NCBI RefSeq assembly: GCF_003589595.1
Contig: NW_020655740.1
Location: forward strand, 239,413-303,412
Length of the DNA stretch: 64,000 nt
Direction: 5' to 3'
From: Hyposmocoma kahamanoa
Lineage: Eukaryota; Arthropoda; Insecta; Lepidoptera; Cosmopterigidae
A model generated the notes under the pieces. It was not told the origin of the DNA and made no database searches. It saw only the letters and a list, made by a program, of their open reading frames with translations. Position numbers and translations under genes: made by a program. Shown here piece by piece: positions 10,455 to 21,212 of the stretch; position 1 is the first letter of the stretch, and the number at the start of each line of letters is the position of its first letter.

Positions 10455-10641
10455 TAATACCGCACACCCCCACACCCTGTGTTGCGGGTTGCCATGGACA
10501 CACACATAGATAACCACAAATTACACCCAAGCTCACGGGAGAAATAAATGTAAGTCATTCAAATATTTCTCCCGGCCCAGGAATCGAACCCGGGAACTCT
10601 TCGTGGCAGACCTGCATGGTAACCGTTCAGCTACAGAGGCA
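10455..10641 (-). repeat. SINE-1 copy
   Basis: Read on the minus strand it starts TGCCTCTGTAGCTGAACGGT (box A region), with box B GGTTCGATTCC near 10580, then CGGGAGAAATATTTGAATG and the family body ending near ACACAGGGTGTGG. The head is tRNA-like but carries no full acceptor stem. Confidence 0.8.
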
Positions 10642-11009
10642 GATAATGATATGTAGACGCAAATGTACTTCATTGTGACGTCACTAGACTTTTCGTACGA
10701 ATGCAAAGCATCGTTTATTCCCTGTTGTCGGTGGCCTGAAGCTAATTAGAACTGCCACAAACGGGAAGGGGTGTATTTCTCCCTTTATTGACTCGCCAGA
10801 CACTCTCCCCTTGGGCCTAACCAAATAACCAATACTCTATTTTCTGTATTTATATAGAAGAGAGGAATATAAAAAATAGGAACATTGTTGAATATCATTT
10901 TTGGCATAAATCCCTATCCATTACCGGCTTACTCAAGGACATACGTTTTAAAACTAATGGGATAACTAGACTAGAGCCCCCAGAATATTGCGCACTGTAC
11001 TGTGTTCTT

Positions 11010-11482
11010 TTTAACCGACTTCAAAAAAGGAGGAGGTTCTCAATTCGACTGTATGTTCTTTTTTCTTTTTTTTTTGTGTGTATGTTACGCGATAACTCCG
11101 GTATTTGTGAACCGATTTTCATGATTCTTTTTTTTGTCGGAAAGGGGGTACTTCCATAGTGATCCCATTTCATTTTGAAGAAAATCATCCACCTCGAAGG
11201 GTGGCTGCTCACGTATGAAGAATCATTGTTATAAATAGCGCCTAACTTTAATTTAGGAGCAATTACTTTAATGGTTGATTTTGCTATTTCTCCAATTCAA
11301 GGCGTTTTTCTCTCGATGTACTTTGAGTGGTGTCGTAGTGAGAACCTATTTTTGTTATCTCCAGTGTCAAGTCCTGTATAGTGGCGAACTAGGGGAAATT
11401 TCAATAAAACTTAGCAAATAGACGTAATTCCACGTACTTTTGAGGTCGGTTTTTTTAGTACTCTGTACTGAGATTATTATAT
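11010..11482 (+). mobile_element. Repeat A, full-length copy
   Basis: Both ends are present (TTAACCGACTTCAAAA and GAGGTCGGTTTTTTTAGTAC). It is very similar throughout to the copy at 1863, apart from a T-tract difference near 11060 and a short GTGGTGTCGTAG difference near 11330. The similarity suggests recent spread. Confidence 0.75.
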
Positions 11483-11504
11483 ATTTGGGTGCTTTCGAAA
11501 TATT

Positions 11505-11710
11505 TAGTAGCAGTAGAGGTCCTTGTGAAAGAGTTCGTCTAGGGAAGTACTGCCACCATACCCTATTTCTGCCGCCGAGCAGTAATGTGGCCTTAACTGC
11601 GTTTCGGTTTTGAAGAGTATGAGGGTGGTGGTGAAATTATAGGTACATAGAACTTGTCAAGTTATGCCTCGGTCACGTTCGTCCCGTCACTTGTTTACAC
11701 ACACACAAAT
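11505..11710 (+). repeat. Repeat C copy
   Basis: It has AGAGGTCCTTGTGAAAGAG, TTCTGCCGCCGAGCAGTAAT and TGGTGGTGAAATTATAGGTA, then jumps to the unit end CGTTCGTCCCGTCACTTG. The middle block is deleted. Confidence 0.75.
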
Positions 11711-11714
11711 TAAA

Positions 11715-12300
11715 AAAAAATCACTTATAAACACATCACTAGACAATAAATATGGCAACATTGTTTTTAAAAGCCACATTAGTAACCTGTCAGTTCGATA
11801 TCTCGTAATTTAAAAACCCGACTGCAAACTGAGTTAATTTTTGTGATCCACCCTCTGTTGGGGGGCAGTTTTCAATTTGTGAGTGTGTCCACACACACGT
11901 CGATGGAACGGGGAGTTTGCTACAAAGCCCTCATGTAACCAGATATTTCCTATATCACAATTATACCTTGACCGGCCGCGTCAGGCCGTCTGCGCCAGAC
12001 GAAAAGTTAAAAACTATATGTTCGCGTATAGCACATTGAGTGCACTTTGTGCTTTTCACGAAAGCTCGTTTTCACGCAGTATAGAGGCTCAAATAGCAGA
12101 TTGTTGCGTTTGTATTGATTCAAACGCCCGCAAATATCGCGTTACCAGTAAGTAGCTTACATACTCCACTGGAGTTTACACTTGGAATTTCGTAGAAGAC
12201 AACTTTTGTCTTGATTTCTTTATCCTTTTCACACTTCATAATAATAAAAAATCTCTTTTAGGATATGTTTAAATCAACTTGCACCGCGAACAGATCAAGA
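11715..12300. other. Unassigned, with two small CpG-rich patches
   Basis: A plus-strand 90-codon frame at 11883-12155 has no recognisable domain. The patches ACCGGCCGCGTCAGGCCGTC and GCGCCAGACG form short inverted words. Possibly DNA-transposon sequence belonging with the THAP-like exon just downstream. Confidence 0.25.
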
Positions 12301-12313
12301 ATTTTAGCTAAAA

Positions 12314-12436
12314 ATGGCGAAATGTGCGGTAAATGAGTGTAAAAATGCGTCAGACAAACATAAAATAGATACTAACATCACATTCCACAAGGAAGTAAAG
12401 CGTTTCCACTTGTATTTTTATATAAATATTCACTAA
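12314..12436 (+). pseudogene. THAP-domain-like mini-exon
   Basis: It begins in a good start context (AAAAATGGCG). The frame reads MAKCAVNECKNASDKHK, then ITFHKE, which matches the start of the THAP zinc-binding domain: M-x-x-C-x4-C, and then a TFH motif. A GT donor-like site (GAAGTAAAG) follows right after FHKE at about 12395, where THAP genes and P-type transposons often have an intron; otherwise the frame stops at 12434-12436. No second half (Cys-x2-His) was found downstream. It could be exon 1 of a P-element-like transposase or a host THAP gene relic. Confidence 0.45.
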
Positions 12437-12599
12437 AACCGAAAATTAACCTACTACTAAAACTAGCCTACATGAATTTGCATTTTTGCCTCAATTGTGA
12501 CAGTTCGTTTGATATGAAACTATCATTCTATGCGTTATTATTCTAAGTTTAAATATATATAATTTTTTTTAGTTGCTTCATTTTAAATACGTAATGAAA

Positions 12600-13265
12600 T
12601 CAAAAAACAAAACTAAAATTAAAACTACCTCGTCTGCGATGCGTATACGACTACGTATACGGTGACGCGCGTTTACGATACCACTGACTTTATGAACGTA
12701 TGCAAAGTATTACTCGCTGCAACTACATCGCGTTTGAATCGCGTTAACACGCGTCGGCGCGTGTGCATAGCCGCTCTCGCGATGCGCTCCTCTTACCGCA
12801 AAATGGCGGCTATTTGGTTTCGCAAATTAGAAAAGCATTCAGTTTAAATACAAGTTTTTATAAATAAAAATTATTATTCTGCATTGTTAAATAAATACCC
12901 TCCGTACTACGAACAAAAACATCTCAAATATAATGCAGTAATACACCGCAAGTCCTGCACTTAAAAAGCACTAATGAAATTTTTGGTGTACTTGGATAAA
13001 TGATAATAAACAAACAAGAAGTAAACTTAAAAAATGCTACTTACGGTATGTCTTCAATAAATAAACACCGAAATCACCAGCCCAAACAATAACACTCACG
13101 ATTGTCGTGACGTATTTTTGAAGTTGTTTATTTTTTTAAATGACAGACCCAGGCATTAAAAACTTTATGGTTTGCTAGAGTAGTTACCGAAATAGCAATT
13201 AATATTAGTTCTTTTACCTGTTATAACTTCGAATATGGCGAGTTGTTTATAAATTTTATAGATAG
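12600..13265 (+). repeat. Repeat D, copy 1
   Basis: From GCGATGCGCTCCTCTTACCG at about 12779 to TTACCTGTTATAACTTCG at about 13233 it matches 54850-55312 closely, including CGCAAAATGGCGGCTATTT and ATGACAGACCCAGGCATTAA. Copy 1 has extra CpG-rich sequence at 12630-12780. It lies just downstream of the THAP-like exon and may be the 3' part of the same transposon. Confidence 0.7.
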
Positions 13266-13269
13266 TAGT

Positions 13270-14110
13270 TATAGATAAGTTAAATGTATATTTTTATATT
13301 GTGGGCATTTCTCCTAGAAGGGCTAAACTCTCTGACTTCGATAGTAGAGTTACATAATATTCAGTTAATTGGGCAACTTGATTCTTAACAGTTAAGACTT
13401 AGACGTTTGATCCACCGAATTCAGCTACCACCGAAATCAGGATAATTTAACAAAAGTCACAATATTTGTGTAAAATATTATGAAAAAGACAATAAAAACA
13501 TTCAATAATCTACATAAATATTTACTAATATGATTAACTATTAAATCAAGCTTTAAAAACTAACTCGCAAAATCCTATACGCAGCTTTTTCGTTTGTTGT
13601 GGTTTGACAAGGTAGAATTAACTCGAATTATGAAGGACCTCTGACGTTTTATGAATGCACAGAACATTTTCCGGACGGAGCGTGCAAATTTTTAACAAGA
13701 CTACTCGTTACAAAGTTGTTTTCCGTATCTGCTTATTAATATTGTCGACGGGAATTCAGACGTCTGCGATGTCGTTGATTTTCTTCGCTCTATTGAACTT
13801 TGAATTTCTCAAACTCGACGGTCGCGACTCCGTCGGTTGCTTTTAAATTTTTTATTTTTCCAAGATTGCCAGTTGTTTTTGTAATATACAATAACATAAT
13901 AACGCTATTTTTTAAATACGCATAAAAACGATTTTGATTTTGTTAGCGATGTTAATATGAATGAAAATCAAATAATTATACAAATTTGACACTTCTTAAT
14001 CTCACGTTTATGGCTCATTTTCCGATGAAAATAAATAAAAACTTAAACTATGAAGTCTTTCTTTTTTTGTTTTGCTTCAGAATTATGATATTTAATTAAT
14101 AAAAATTTTT
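13270..14110. other. Unassigned AT-rich DNA
   Basis: A 63-codon frame at 13655-13846 has one hydrophobic segment but no supporting start or splice context. A different frame near 13630-13690 reads GPLTFYECTEHFPDGACKF and then stops. Confidence 0.25.
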
Positions 14111-14117
14111 GCTACAG

Positions 14118-14218
14118 GCTGTCCTCGTGAACATTGCACTGCACCAACAACAACAGGTTGTCATTGTAACAATTTAAAATACTTACTTATTATTTATATT
14201 AATCTCTATATTGCTTAA
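14118..14218 (+). CDS. Possible terminal exon of a Cys-rich secreted peptide
   Basis: An acceptor-like site (TTTTTGCTACAG) precedes a frame from 14120 that reads CPREHCTAPTTTGCHCNN and then a hydrophobic LKYLLIIYINLYIA before TAA at 14216. An AATAAA signal overlaps the stop (14217-14222). Four cysteines in 16 residues followed by a hydrophobic end would suit a small secreted or GPI-anchored protein, but no upstream exon was found. In AT-rich DNA the polyadenylation signal is weak evidence. It may be chance. Confidence 0.2.
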
Positions 14219-14424
14219 TAAATGTTAATTGTTCCATATGGTACTGAAAATCAATGACCCGAAAAACATAATTCTGATCACAGAATAGAAAAAAAGAAAG
14301 AACATTTATTCGACTGTTTCAAAGAATATACAAAAAATAGTAATAATATTAATCTAAATTTAAATAATAAACAATAAAAATAAAAAGAAGACTACTAAAT
14401 ACGTAATAATATCCGAAACGATTA

Positions 14425-14530
14425 GCCAGCTCAGCTTACGAGTAGGTAACGCTGTGACTCTGCACAGCGTGTAGCTCACCATCAGGGGCACAACTTGTTT
14501 GTTCCGTTACGTGATATTATAAAAAAAGGA
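14425..14530 (+). repeat. Repeat C, 3' end fragment
   Basis: It holds the unit end GTAGCTCACCATCAGGGGCA, ACTTGTTTGTTCCGTTACGT and then ATTATAAAAAAAG. Confidence 0.6.
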
Positions 14531-14534
14531 AATT

Positions 14535-15245
14535 CAAAAACAAAAAAACCCAATTTGAAGTAAAATTATTACAGTATGCTGTGTGTCTTAAACAATATAA
14601 AGTAACAAAATTAATAAAAATAATGATGTTTGAGTCATAATAGCACTAAAATAAATTAACAACTAGCTTTAACCGATGCCGTTTTATGCCGTCTGTTTGT
14701 CTTATTAGCGTAAACTGTTTAATTCGTTTACGGAAGCCACAGAAGAATCATACAATTTCGAATCTATTTCTCGGAAGAATCGTTTCATATGGTTACCGAT
14801 ATGTTTAGTTCAAATCCCTATTTACGTTACGATAACAGTCAAAAGGTGCCTCTTATTATGTGACGATTATAGTGACATGTTCAACTAAACTGAAAATATC
14901 ATCCATGAACGGCGTCCGTCAATTCTTCAGCCGACGACTAAAGAAGGTCACAATGCCTTTACTAATTCTGAATATATTTTGTCAAATGAAGGTTGTATGT
15001 TATCTTTTAACGAATGTTAACGTGTAAACATTTTGCGAGCCAGTGAATTCTCACACGTGTGTCATAAACAACTTGTGTGATAATTAGAGGAGACGTGGGA
15101 AGACAGGTGTGACCTTGGATAGAGATCATACTGTCAAATAAGTAATATTTTACAAAATTAAAAACAAGTATCCCAGATGAAGCTTCATTCGCATCACACG
15201 TCTTTTCCTGTTCCGAATCCGAGAAATGACGGTCTGACATGTCAC
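14535..15245. other. Unassigned AT-rich DNA
   Basis: No family or coding frame is recognised. Confidence 0.3.
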
Positions 15246-15252
15246 AGGGATC

Positions 15253-15752
15253 AATCGAGTATATAACCAGAAATAAAGACGAATTAAGGGCCATATATGC
15301 CTGGTAACACATTAGCGATACAGCTCTTATAAATATCAACTGCCGCTTGCACTGAAATATAGAGCCAACTACTGACCAGTGTGTACGTCTCCGTATATTC
15401 CAAAACATATTCTGTATTTATTGTAATAAAGATAATATCTCTAACAATGCCATGCTGTTCTATTCGGTGATGTGGGAAAAACAGCAAAACATCTAATTAC
15501 AAAACAAACGGAATCACATTTCATCGGTAATTAAATATTAAAAATGTATGTAATTTTGCAATTTTCGTCCATTATAGCAAAGCTCAAGTTAAACTGGTCA
15601 ATTTGCAGTGAAGCAATTGAAGACACCCGTCAATTGTTTCGAACTCGGGCTGGCCAATCGGAGCGCAGTTGTCACAGTAATGATATGGCAGAATAGTTTT
15701 CAAACAAACAAAAGTGACATTTCGTCTCTATTTCTGGTTGTATACTCGATGG
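15253..15752. mobile_element. Repeat E, TIR element of about 500 bp
   Basis: The left end reads TCGAGTATATAACCAGAAAT then AAAGACGAA; the right end is its near-exact reverse complement (TTCGTCTCTATTTCTGGTTG then TATACTCGA). A second left-end fragment is at 60716-60840. No transposase frame was found, so it is a MITE-like element. Confidence 0.65.
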
Positions 15753-15944
15753 ATTATATACTCGATGCAGGGATCATTTTATCTCTAGATGGTACAAGCG
15801 ATATTCGTATTTCCTCGGATTGGAATCGAACTTACTGCACAAGCGGCATCCGACGTGGGTCTGACTTTTCTAGATATTTATAGTCTTGTATTTGAAATAA
15901 ATACTAAGCGGATGCGGTGCGTAAACGCGGTTGAGGTGCTGACG

Positions 15945-16090
15945 GCATTACAGGCACATGTTATTTTTCAACTCATGTGTCACAGTGACGGGCGCAGTGG
16001 CAGTACCTCATAGATCTTTGCAATTTGAAGCTCTGAGTGGCACTGCAATTGCCACCAGTGACACGACTAGTTCGTCTCGACATTTGGTAT
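15945..16090 (+). repeat. Repeat C, 3' half
   Basis: CAGTGACGGGCGCAGTGGCA, ATAGATCTTTGCAATTTGAA and GCTCTGAGTGGCACTGCAAT lie in family order. Confidence 0.7.
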
Positions 16091-16384
16091 CATAAATCGT
16101 AGCGTAGTGGGAGAACGAATTCTCAATGGAGAGAGAAGAGAGGTTTAACAGATGTAAATGTCTGGCAGGAATATATGCAAGTCGAAGTAGGAAGTGAAGG
16201 TTGATAACTCAGGGAGAGATATGGTCATTAAGACATTCACCAGAAAATTCGACAATGTAGACGGAATATTGAACTTTTGAAACGAACTGAAGAATATTAG
16301 AAAATTTATGAAACCAACAATCATTTCTTATTACAATATACATATCTGTTAAGTTTAATAGACAATAATAATAAAATCATGTTC

Positions 16385-16745
16385 CAATCATTTATGGGGA
16401 ACCGTATCGTTTTTACAAATTCTGGAGCATGTATTAAACAGGAAATGGCATCCTAAGTTTAAAACTTACATTAAAAGTATTTTAATTGAAAAGTCATATT
16501 ACAAAATTGTAGACTATATGTTAGATAAAGATGTATGGAAAGACAACGTGAGTCTAGATTCCACACAAATATGACTCAAAATTATATAGTATTTAAGTTT
16601 ATTTGAAAAGAGGAATCCCTAGAGTTTCTTGCTTGTTGTTCTCAAGGAGGTCAGCGTAGTAAATGAGCAGTAGCTTAAAAAATGACGTTTTGAAGCGTAA
16701 AAATTTTACCTATGGAATAAAATAATTATTTGACTTAACTTTGAT
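16385..16745 (+). mobile_element. CR1-like LINE 3' end
   Basis: It reads FKTYIKSILIEKSYYKIVDY then DKDVWKDN, a C-terminal pattern shared with 29432-29755 and 31140-31220. A 3' UTR with CTAGAGTTTCTTGCTTGTTG and TAAAAATTTTACCTATGGAA follows, also found at 25320, 31260, 35600, 36900 and 58360. Confidence 0.7.
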
Positions 16746-16749
16746 GAAA

Positions 16750-17440
16750 ATAATTGAATATCAAGGTCGTGAAACAAACTAACATTCAATAAACTTATTA
16801 CTATTAAATTATTAATATTAAAGCGACATCTATGGTCAGCTGCTGGTAGCTGTAAAGGTACTTGGCTGAGTAACGAGATAGATTTTTCACAGATGGCGCT
16901 ACCGCAAAATAGTCGTTAAAAAACCAAAAGAAAGGTCTGCAACAAGCACATAGAAACATTGTGTGACTCTGTATCATAAAAACTCTACGTCGATTCGTGC
17001 GGATGTGGAATGCGAATGCAGCTATTAAAAATATGCTGCTGATCCACGGTTGCAGATGCGGGTGCAGTGGCATCCCTAGTCGAAATCCGTCTCCTTAAAG
17101 GACACCTGGGCACAGTAGACATAAGCTTTGTCATGACTAATTTTCTCTAGCTGTTTCTCTTAACATTCTTCGTGATGACAATTTCAAAGAGCCTTAGATC
17201 TTTCCACCCTTCACTGATTGCCGTATCATTGAGAAACATTAAAAAGTGAACAAATGTGGACTTATCCCTTCCAGGCAAGCCAAGGCAGTGAGTGCAAGTC
17301 AGAAGCGATCAACAGCGTACAAAACAGAGAGAGGGAAAATATCATAAATTAACAATTAAATTCAAAATTACCTATATTTACATAAGAATTATAAGTACAC
17401 CTACATGTAGGAAGGAAGTCCGTTCCACAAGTGCACTGCA
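16750..17440. other. Mostly unassigned; SINE-2 leader fragment
   Basis: CTGCAACAAGCACATAGAAA at 16938-16957 matches the SINE-2 leader. The rest has no recognised feature. Confidence 0.35.
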
Positions 17441-17445
17441 CGAGA

Positions 17446-17640
17446 AGTAATAATGATAACCACGTACACCGCACTAGGGAAACCCCGCGGGTACCATGGA
17501 CACACACATAGACAACCACAAATTACACCCAAACTCACGAGAGAAATAAATGTACACCATACAAATATTTCTCCCGGGAATCGAACCTGGCATCTCTGCG
17601 TGGCAATCCGGCATGGTAACCGTTCAGCCACATAGGCAGT
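17446..17640 (-). repeat. SINE-1 copy
   Basis: On the minus strand: TGCCTATGTGGCTGAACGGT, box B GGTTCGATTCC, GGGAGAAATATTTGTATGG and the family body to GGTTTCCCTAGTGCGG. The tail is short. Confidence 0.85.
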
Positions 17641-18164
17641 TAAAAATGATAGTAAAAATTTATATTGTCATGAGAAAATGTGATTTTTTTTTCAATCACG
17701 AACATTCTACATTAATGGATGTATGTCCTACCTTTTATATAGGAATGTAACTTATTGACAGAACGATATTGATGTAAGGTACAGAGTGTGAAATGCTTAA
17801 TCGAAAACTCGTTGCACTGAAATATATACTTAATTTAAGACAGAATTGAGACCATATTTCTGCAATTCAATGAAACTTTGCTTATTTAAAGTCCGAAAGA
17901 TGGAACTGTCCAAATATAATTATAAGAAGATTTAAACAACAAAATACATACACGTACGGTTGTAAACATATAATTACACAAATGTATTCTAAATTTGTAT
18001 TTTCCGATTGTCGTCAAGTAGACGTTCGATGTAATGAAAATTAATCTACAGTTGGCAAGCTAAATGTCAAACACGATTTGAGTAAGGAAGTATAGAAATT
18101 AGGGGTTAATTTGTGCCTATATATATAAAAGAAGAAGCTGACTGACTAATTGATTCATTAACCC

Positions 18165-18245
18165 ACGCACAGCCCAAACCGATCAACGCACAGCCCAAAC
18201 GAATCAACGCACAGCACGAACCGATCAACGCACAGCCGAAACCTG
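18165..18245. repeat. Short tandem array of a 21-bp unit
   Basis: Four units of roughly CAACGCACAGCCCAAACCGAT lie head to tail with small changes. Just upstream is TATATATATAAAAGAAGAAG then CTGACTGACT, which commonly heads this type of lepidopteran dispersed repeat in my recollection. Confidence 0.6.
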
Positions 18246-18249
18246 GGTC

Positions 18250-19515
18250 TAAAATTTTATACAAAAATTCTGCGATACAGACATAAAAATTATTATTTCA
18301 TTGGTAATTGGATAATTGGTAAACAGCGATTCCTTGTCTGAAATAAGAGATAAGAAGACGAAAACTGCTACCAAACTCGTGCAGCAAAGCGCAAGATCGT
18401 ACTTGGTGACACAAACTTTGAATTGTATCTTAGAGGCTTAAATAAATTTGTAATTCCATATACTAACTGCATTTGCATTTTCTGAAGCAACTTGACCATA
18501 CCACGAAATATAGAAATACTTCTGTTATTTCCATATTCGAATATTAATTAGCTACTTCGATAGTAATTGTTAACAGTGACAAACACCACAATACATGATC
18601 CATGCATTGTAGTCGCCTTCGTTCGATTTCTTTATTCACAAGTTTCTTCATTCTTATTCTTATGTCTCAGAATAATCACCATTCATGAATTATAAACAAC
18701 AATGAAGGATGTTAGTTAATCAATTGCACTGTTGTTTTTAGTTGACTTGACAATCATCAGGTGTTGACAGAGTTGTATGACACTTTTGAAGCCAAACTTG
18801 CAATAAGCTTTTCACATCGTAGTAGGTTTCTCTGGTATCGAATTTGTACAAACTATCACTTTAACACTTTCGTCTTGTCTGTTTTTCTCTGTCTATGTCC
18901 ACATCCTTAAAAATTTAAGATATAAATCCGTCCCAAAGTCTGTTCTTTATACGATCAACTGGGGCTACAAAAGGATAATTACCCTTAATCTCTAATACTC
19001 CAAATGCTGCTGATGTTAACAGAAATCATAATTCTTAAAAAGATTGGCGTCTGTGTTGGAATAACGGGATTATCCTCGAAACAAACCTGTTGTCGTGATT
19101 ACATAAATATCTACATAATTTGATGATACTCAAGTAAATTACTGTGGAGTTTAAACAAAATCTACATTAAAATATTACCACCTTTAATGCGAATTAGCGA
19201 TGCGCAATTGCGAATGTTTTTGATATTCGACTCGTTAGTAATTACTAACCTGTCATTCGAATGACAAATAACTTACCAATTTTCTTATTCGAATGATCTG
19301 AATGATTATTCATTACTAAACCATACATTCCATAGAGCGCAACGGTACTCGTGATCACCTGCCCTCTCTGACATGGTAAGTTTATTGGACTTAGACGAAT
19401 GATTTGCTCTTTCGAATGATTAGTATTAGTAACATTCAAAGTCGCTTATCGCTAATGCGAATACAAAATAAAATTATTATGATAACAAAATTGCTCTATA
19501 TTTTCGGCTTCATGT
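18250..19515. other. Unassigned AT-rich DNA
   Basis: TTCGAATGA and TCATTCGAA words recur around 19250-19440, giving some local inverted symmetry. No coding or family match is seen. Confidence 0.3.
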
Positions 19516-19523
19516 TGCAATCA

Positions 19524-19592
19524 ACATCTGCTACAACTACATCTACATCTACATCTACATCATCATCCACATCATCATCTACATCTGCAACT
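19524..19592. repeat. (ACATCT)n microsatellite
   Basis: Hexamer and trimer mix ACATCT/ATC with interruptions. Confidence 0.85.
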
Positions 19593-19629
19593 GCATTACT
19601 ATACGTTAATAAGACAACGTTCAGTGTTA

Positions 19630-19905
19630 ATCGAATTTTAGTAGTGATAGCGGTCCTTGTGAAAGATTTCGTCCAGGGTAATGGGTAAAGGTGGCAACCT
19701 TAGCCATTTCTGCAGCCAAGCAGTAATGTCAGCATTGCTGCGTTCCAGTTTTGAATGGTTATGGTGCTGGAAATTACAGGTACGTGGGACTTGTCAACTT
19801 ATGCCTCAGGGTGACGGGCGCTGTGGCAGTGCCCCTCAGATCTTTGCGATTTAAAACTCTGAGTGTCATTGCAAGTGGTCGGTCATCCCGTCACTAGATG
19901 TTATA
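19630..19905 (+). repeat. Repeat C, nearly complete copy
   Basis: It runs from AGCGGTCCTTGTGAAAGATT through AGCCAAGCAGTAATGTCAGC and GGGTGACGGGCGCTGTGGCA to CATCCCGTCACTAGATGTTA. Confidence 0.8.
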
Positions 19906-20264
19906 AAAATAAAAAAGAATTAAATTGAAATTAAAAGCAAAAATCGTACTGATTTTAAGACCGTGCACCAAAGGATCCTTCCCGTAAGACGTACCATTAT
20001 CATTCGACGTATTATCATTTCCGATATGCCTAGCGCACCCAAAGATCAGCCAGAACCTTACACCGATTGACAAGTCCTTTCACCACGTCTTGGCTACAAG
20101 TCTACACCATCAACACAAGAAGAAGACTATCACCGACTACTGGAGTAATAGTAAGCAATGCTGAAATACTAATCATTCACATGATGTTCATATAGATAAA
20201 TAGATATCTAGTAGTCAATGGTTTGCCGATATACAATTTTAATACGTTTGTACATTTTATTTGT

Positions 20265-20880
20265 CCTAAATTCTTCGTTTGAAAATTATCCTAGACCTCA
20301 ATTCGTCGTTTTAATCATAATTTTAGTCCTCAATTCGTCGAAATTCGTCATTTAAAAACTGAATTTGTTATTTGAAAAGTGTCATAGTCCTCGATTCGCC
20401 ATAAATGAGCGCTAACGTTGAGTCATTGTTTTAAATTCATCATTGATGAGTGTTTTCGTTTCTTAAATATAGTTCTAAATTCGTAATTTGAATATTATCC
20501 TAGTCCTTAAATTGTGTATCAGAATGTTCATTATTTTCTCGTGGTCATTGACTTACTGAACGTCGGGTCCGCGCTAAAAAGTGTCCAAACTTATAGGGCG
20601 TTAAAATCGTATACAGAGCGTCATTCACGCTGTAGTCTTCGTTTCTTCGACTGACAGCGAAGCAAGCAAAATTAGACAGTACTGCGATGACATTACAATT
20701 TAAATTCAACGTTTTAGCTTTTTCATATTCCTTTACATGTCACTACGTTTAAATAGGTTGACTTGGGACATTTTTTTCGTGGTTTTTGTATTAGATCCGT
20801 CGTCCATTTATTTGTAAGTCAATACTCGTGGTCTTAAGTTCGTCATTTGAGCATTGTCGAGATCATTCGAGCCTTGAAAG
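20265..20880. repeat. Decayed tandem array (TAGTCCTCAATTCGTCATTT-like unit)
   Basis: Degenerate units such as CCTCAATTCGTCG, CCTCGATTCGCCAT and TCTAAATTCGTAATTTGA recur about every 30-50 bp. After the MITE at 20546-20824 the pattern resumes with TTAAGTTCGTCATTTGAG, so the array existed before the insertion. Confidence 0.5.
20546..20824 (-). mobile_element. MITE with 8-bp target duplication (hAT- or P-like), copy 1
   Basis: The 279-bp element is bounded by CTCGTGGT at 20538-20545 and 20825-20832. It starts CATTGACTTAC and ends GTAAGTCAATA, an inverted pair. The reverse complement of the whole matches 51688-51959. The 8-bp duplication points to hAT or P superfamilies. No coding capacity. Confidence 0.85.
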
Positions 20881-20993
20881 GCAAAATGGGATAAGCGACA
20901 CTTGTTGGAGTTATATATAATACCGTTGGAATCAGAGACATTAGCTGATTCCAACGGTATATGACCAAAAGTGTCACTTATCTCATTTTGCCG
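20880..20993. repeat. Near-perfect hairpin (long palindrome)
   Basis: The left arm 20880-20934 and right arm 20945-20992 pair over about 48-55 bp, with a loop of about 10 bp (AGACATTAG core). Arms begin GGCAAAATGGGATAAGCGAC and end CCGTTGGAATCAG. Differences between arms are few. Confidence 0.8.
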
Positions 20994-21212
20994 TTCTAGT
21001 GTCGATATACTCGTTTACACATATCGAAGGAGTCAGTAAATATCTTTAAAAGTGCAATTTGCGTTGCCGTCTGTACAATAGTTCTCTGTTGGTACGTACC
21101 ATCCGGAACACAGCAATGCGGGTACTTTAGGAATAAGAGGTCAAAATGAGAGCACTCTACTCGAAATGTAATCGGACATTCAAAGTGTCGACACAATGTA
21201 TTGTGGCTAAAG

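Noticed and set aside
18165..18245. CRISPR-like or satellite array
   Set aside because: Only four contiguous units and no spacers.
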